Of a DNA stretch of 64,000 bases, positions 63,365 through 64,000 are shown piece after piece. The stretch is from NCBI RefSeq assembly GCF_015602705.1, contig NZ_CP059081.1:629702-693701 (forward strand), given 5' to 3'. Origin of the DNA: Acinetobacter lwoffii. Its GTDB lineage: Bacteria; Pseudomonadota; Gammaproteobacteria; Pseudomonadales; Moraxellaceae. How positions within the stretch are numbered: position 1 is the first letter of the stretch; each line of letters starts with the position of its first letter. The notes under the pieces are model-generated. The model saw only the letters and a list, made by a program, of their open reading frames with translations, was not told where the DNA came from and made no database searches. A program made the position numbers and the translations under genes.

Positions 63365-63452
63365 TTAGCATGGAAAATGAGGAAATGATTATTGATGAAG
63401 CAGGGAATCGGTTGAAATAAATTTCAGAATTTCAGCAGATCAATCAGATCAT

Positions 63453-63480
63453 AAAAAAGCCACCGCAGGGGTGGCTTTTT
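63453..63480. terminator. nrdB terminator (bidirectional form)
   Basis: Stem AAAAAGCCACC/GGTGGCTTTTT with a 5-nt loop. Confidence 0.88.
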
Positions 63481-63525
63481 ATTTAAAGTTAAAATGACAG
63501 ATGTCGTGTCATTTTAAGCTAAACC

Positions 63526-64000
63526 TTACCAGCTTAACGCACCGCCAGTTTGGTAATCTGTTACGCGCGTCTCGAAGAAATTCTTCTCTTTACGCAAGTC
63601 CATCATTTCTGACATCCACTGGAACGGGTTGTTCACACCAGCGAACTGTTCAGGCAAGCCTAACTGCGCCAGACGACGGTTGGCAATGAACTTCAGGTAT
63701 TCTTCCATCATGCCAGCATTCATGCCAAGTACACCGCGTGGCATGGTGTCACGTGCATATTCGATTTCCAGCATGGTACCTTCAAGAATCATCTGGATGA
63801 TTTCTTCCTGGAATTCAGTGGTCCATAAACCTGGGTTTTCGATCTTGATCTGGTTGATCATATCGATACCGAAGTTCAGGTGCATTGACTCGTCACGCAG
63901 GATGTACTGGAATTGCTCGGCAACACCATTCATCTTGTTACGACGGCCCATAGACAGAATCTGGCTGAAACCGCAGTAGAAGAAGATACCTTCAAGTACA
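63526..64000 (-). CDS. nrdB: Class Ia ribonucleotide reductase beta subunit NrdB, C-terminal part
   Basis: The frame runs off the right edge; the visible ~157 residues are the C-terminal third. Seen are [14 protein letters not shown] and [11 protein letters not shown], giving diiron ligands (E, H), [12 protein letters not shown] and the C-terminal tail ending T-G-G-A-L-S-W, which docks on NrdA. The enzyme makes deoxyribonucleotides; the beta subunit holds the tyrosyl radical. nrdA would lie upstream, outside the window. Confidence 0.95.
   Translation of the reverse strand, partial: VLEGIFFYCGFSQILSMGRRNKMNGVAEQFQYILRDESMHLNFGIDMINQIKIENPGLWTTEFQEEIIQMILEGTMLEIEYARDTMPRGVLGMNAGMMEEYLKFIANRRLAQLGLPEQFAGVNNPFQWMSEMMDLRKEKNFFETRVTDYQTGGALSW

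Overview
The window reads as chromosomal DNA of an Acinetobacter species (inference). The support is an OmpA/Omp38-type porin with the Acinetobacter-style N-terminus, moderately AT-rich DNA, AT-rich intergenic gaps with short GC-stem terminators, and the gene content: a FadJ-like/thiolase pair, a CysI-like reductase with a DUF934 partner, an AcnD-type aconitase, and a membrane quinoprotein glucose dehydrogenase. I saw no rRNA, tRNA, CRISPR array, complete insertion sequence or prophage.

Layout. 1-8 kb: the end of a PlsC-like acyltransferase, a ClsC-like phospholipase D lipoprotein, a metallophosphoesterase, an MHS-family symporter, a hemolysin III-type protein, a methyltransferase/GNAT pair. 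8-18 kb: fatty-acid and CoA metabolism (thiolase plus FadJ-like protein, AraC-type regulator, divergent CaiB/BaiF CoA-transferase, second thiolase) around a sulfite/nitrite reductase-DUF934 operon. 18-34 kb: a pseudopilin, ompA, a C39-like protein lacking its cysteine, lysP-rsmC, a xanthine-type permease, typA, mscL, ppiC-mutM, an OprB-like porin, an old yellow enzyme, an AEC transporter and a Sel1-repeat protein. 34-40 kb: a YgfZ-like protein, a multicopper oxidase with a perfect CRP-type box upstream, and an acnD without its usual prp neighbours.

40-49 kb is the accessory-looking part. It holds a very AT-rich Sll1717-like P-loop ATPase split by a -1 frameshift exactly on an A_AAA_AAA heptamer with a dnaX-like upstream Shine-Dalgarno element, several small proteins, a ~184-nt structured RNA candidate (possibly 6S RNA), a DUF4041-like gene broken by one in-frame amber codon, then rraB and small conserved genes. 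49-56 kb: an AI-2E-type permease fused to a GAF domain, a DUF1176 protein, thiD, a HAD phosphatase, and a pair of unusual membrane proteins (MreB-like fragment; cold-shock-like domain plus DUF805).

56-63 kb is the most coherent functional module: an OprB-like carbohydrate porin, the PQQ-dependent glucose dehydrogenase gcd, and a TonB receptor closely resembling E. coli YncD/PqqU, the PQQ importer. Read together, glucose would enter through the porin, be oxidised in the periplasm by Gcd, and the cofactor would be scavenged from outside through PqqU. The window ends inside nrdB on the minus strand.
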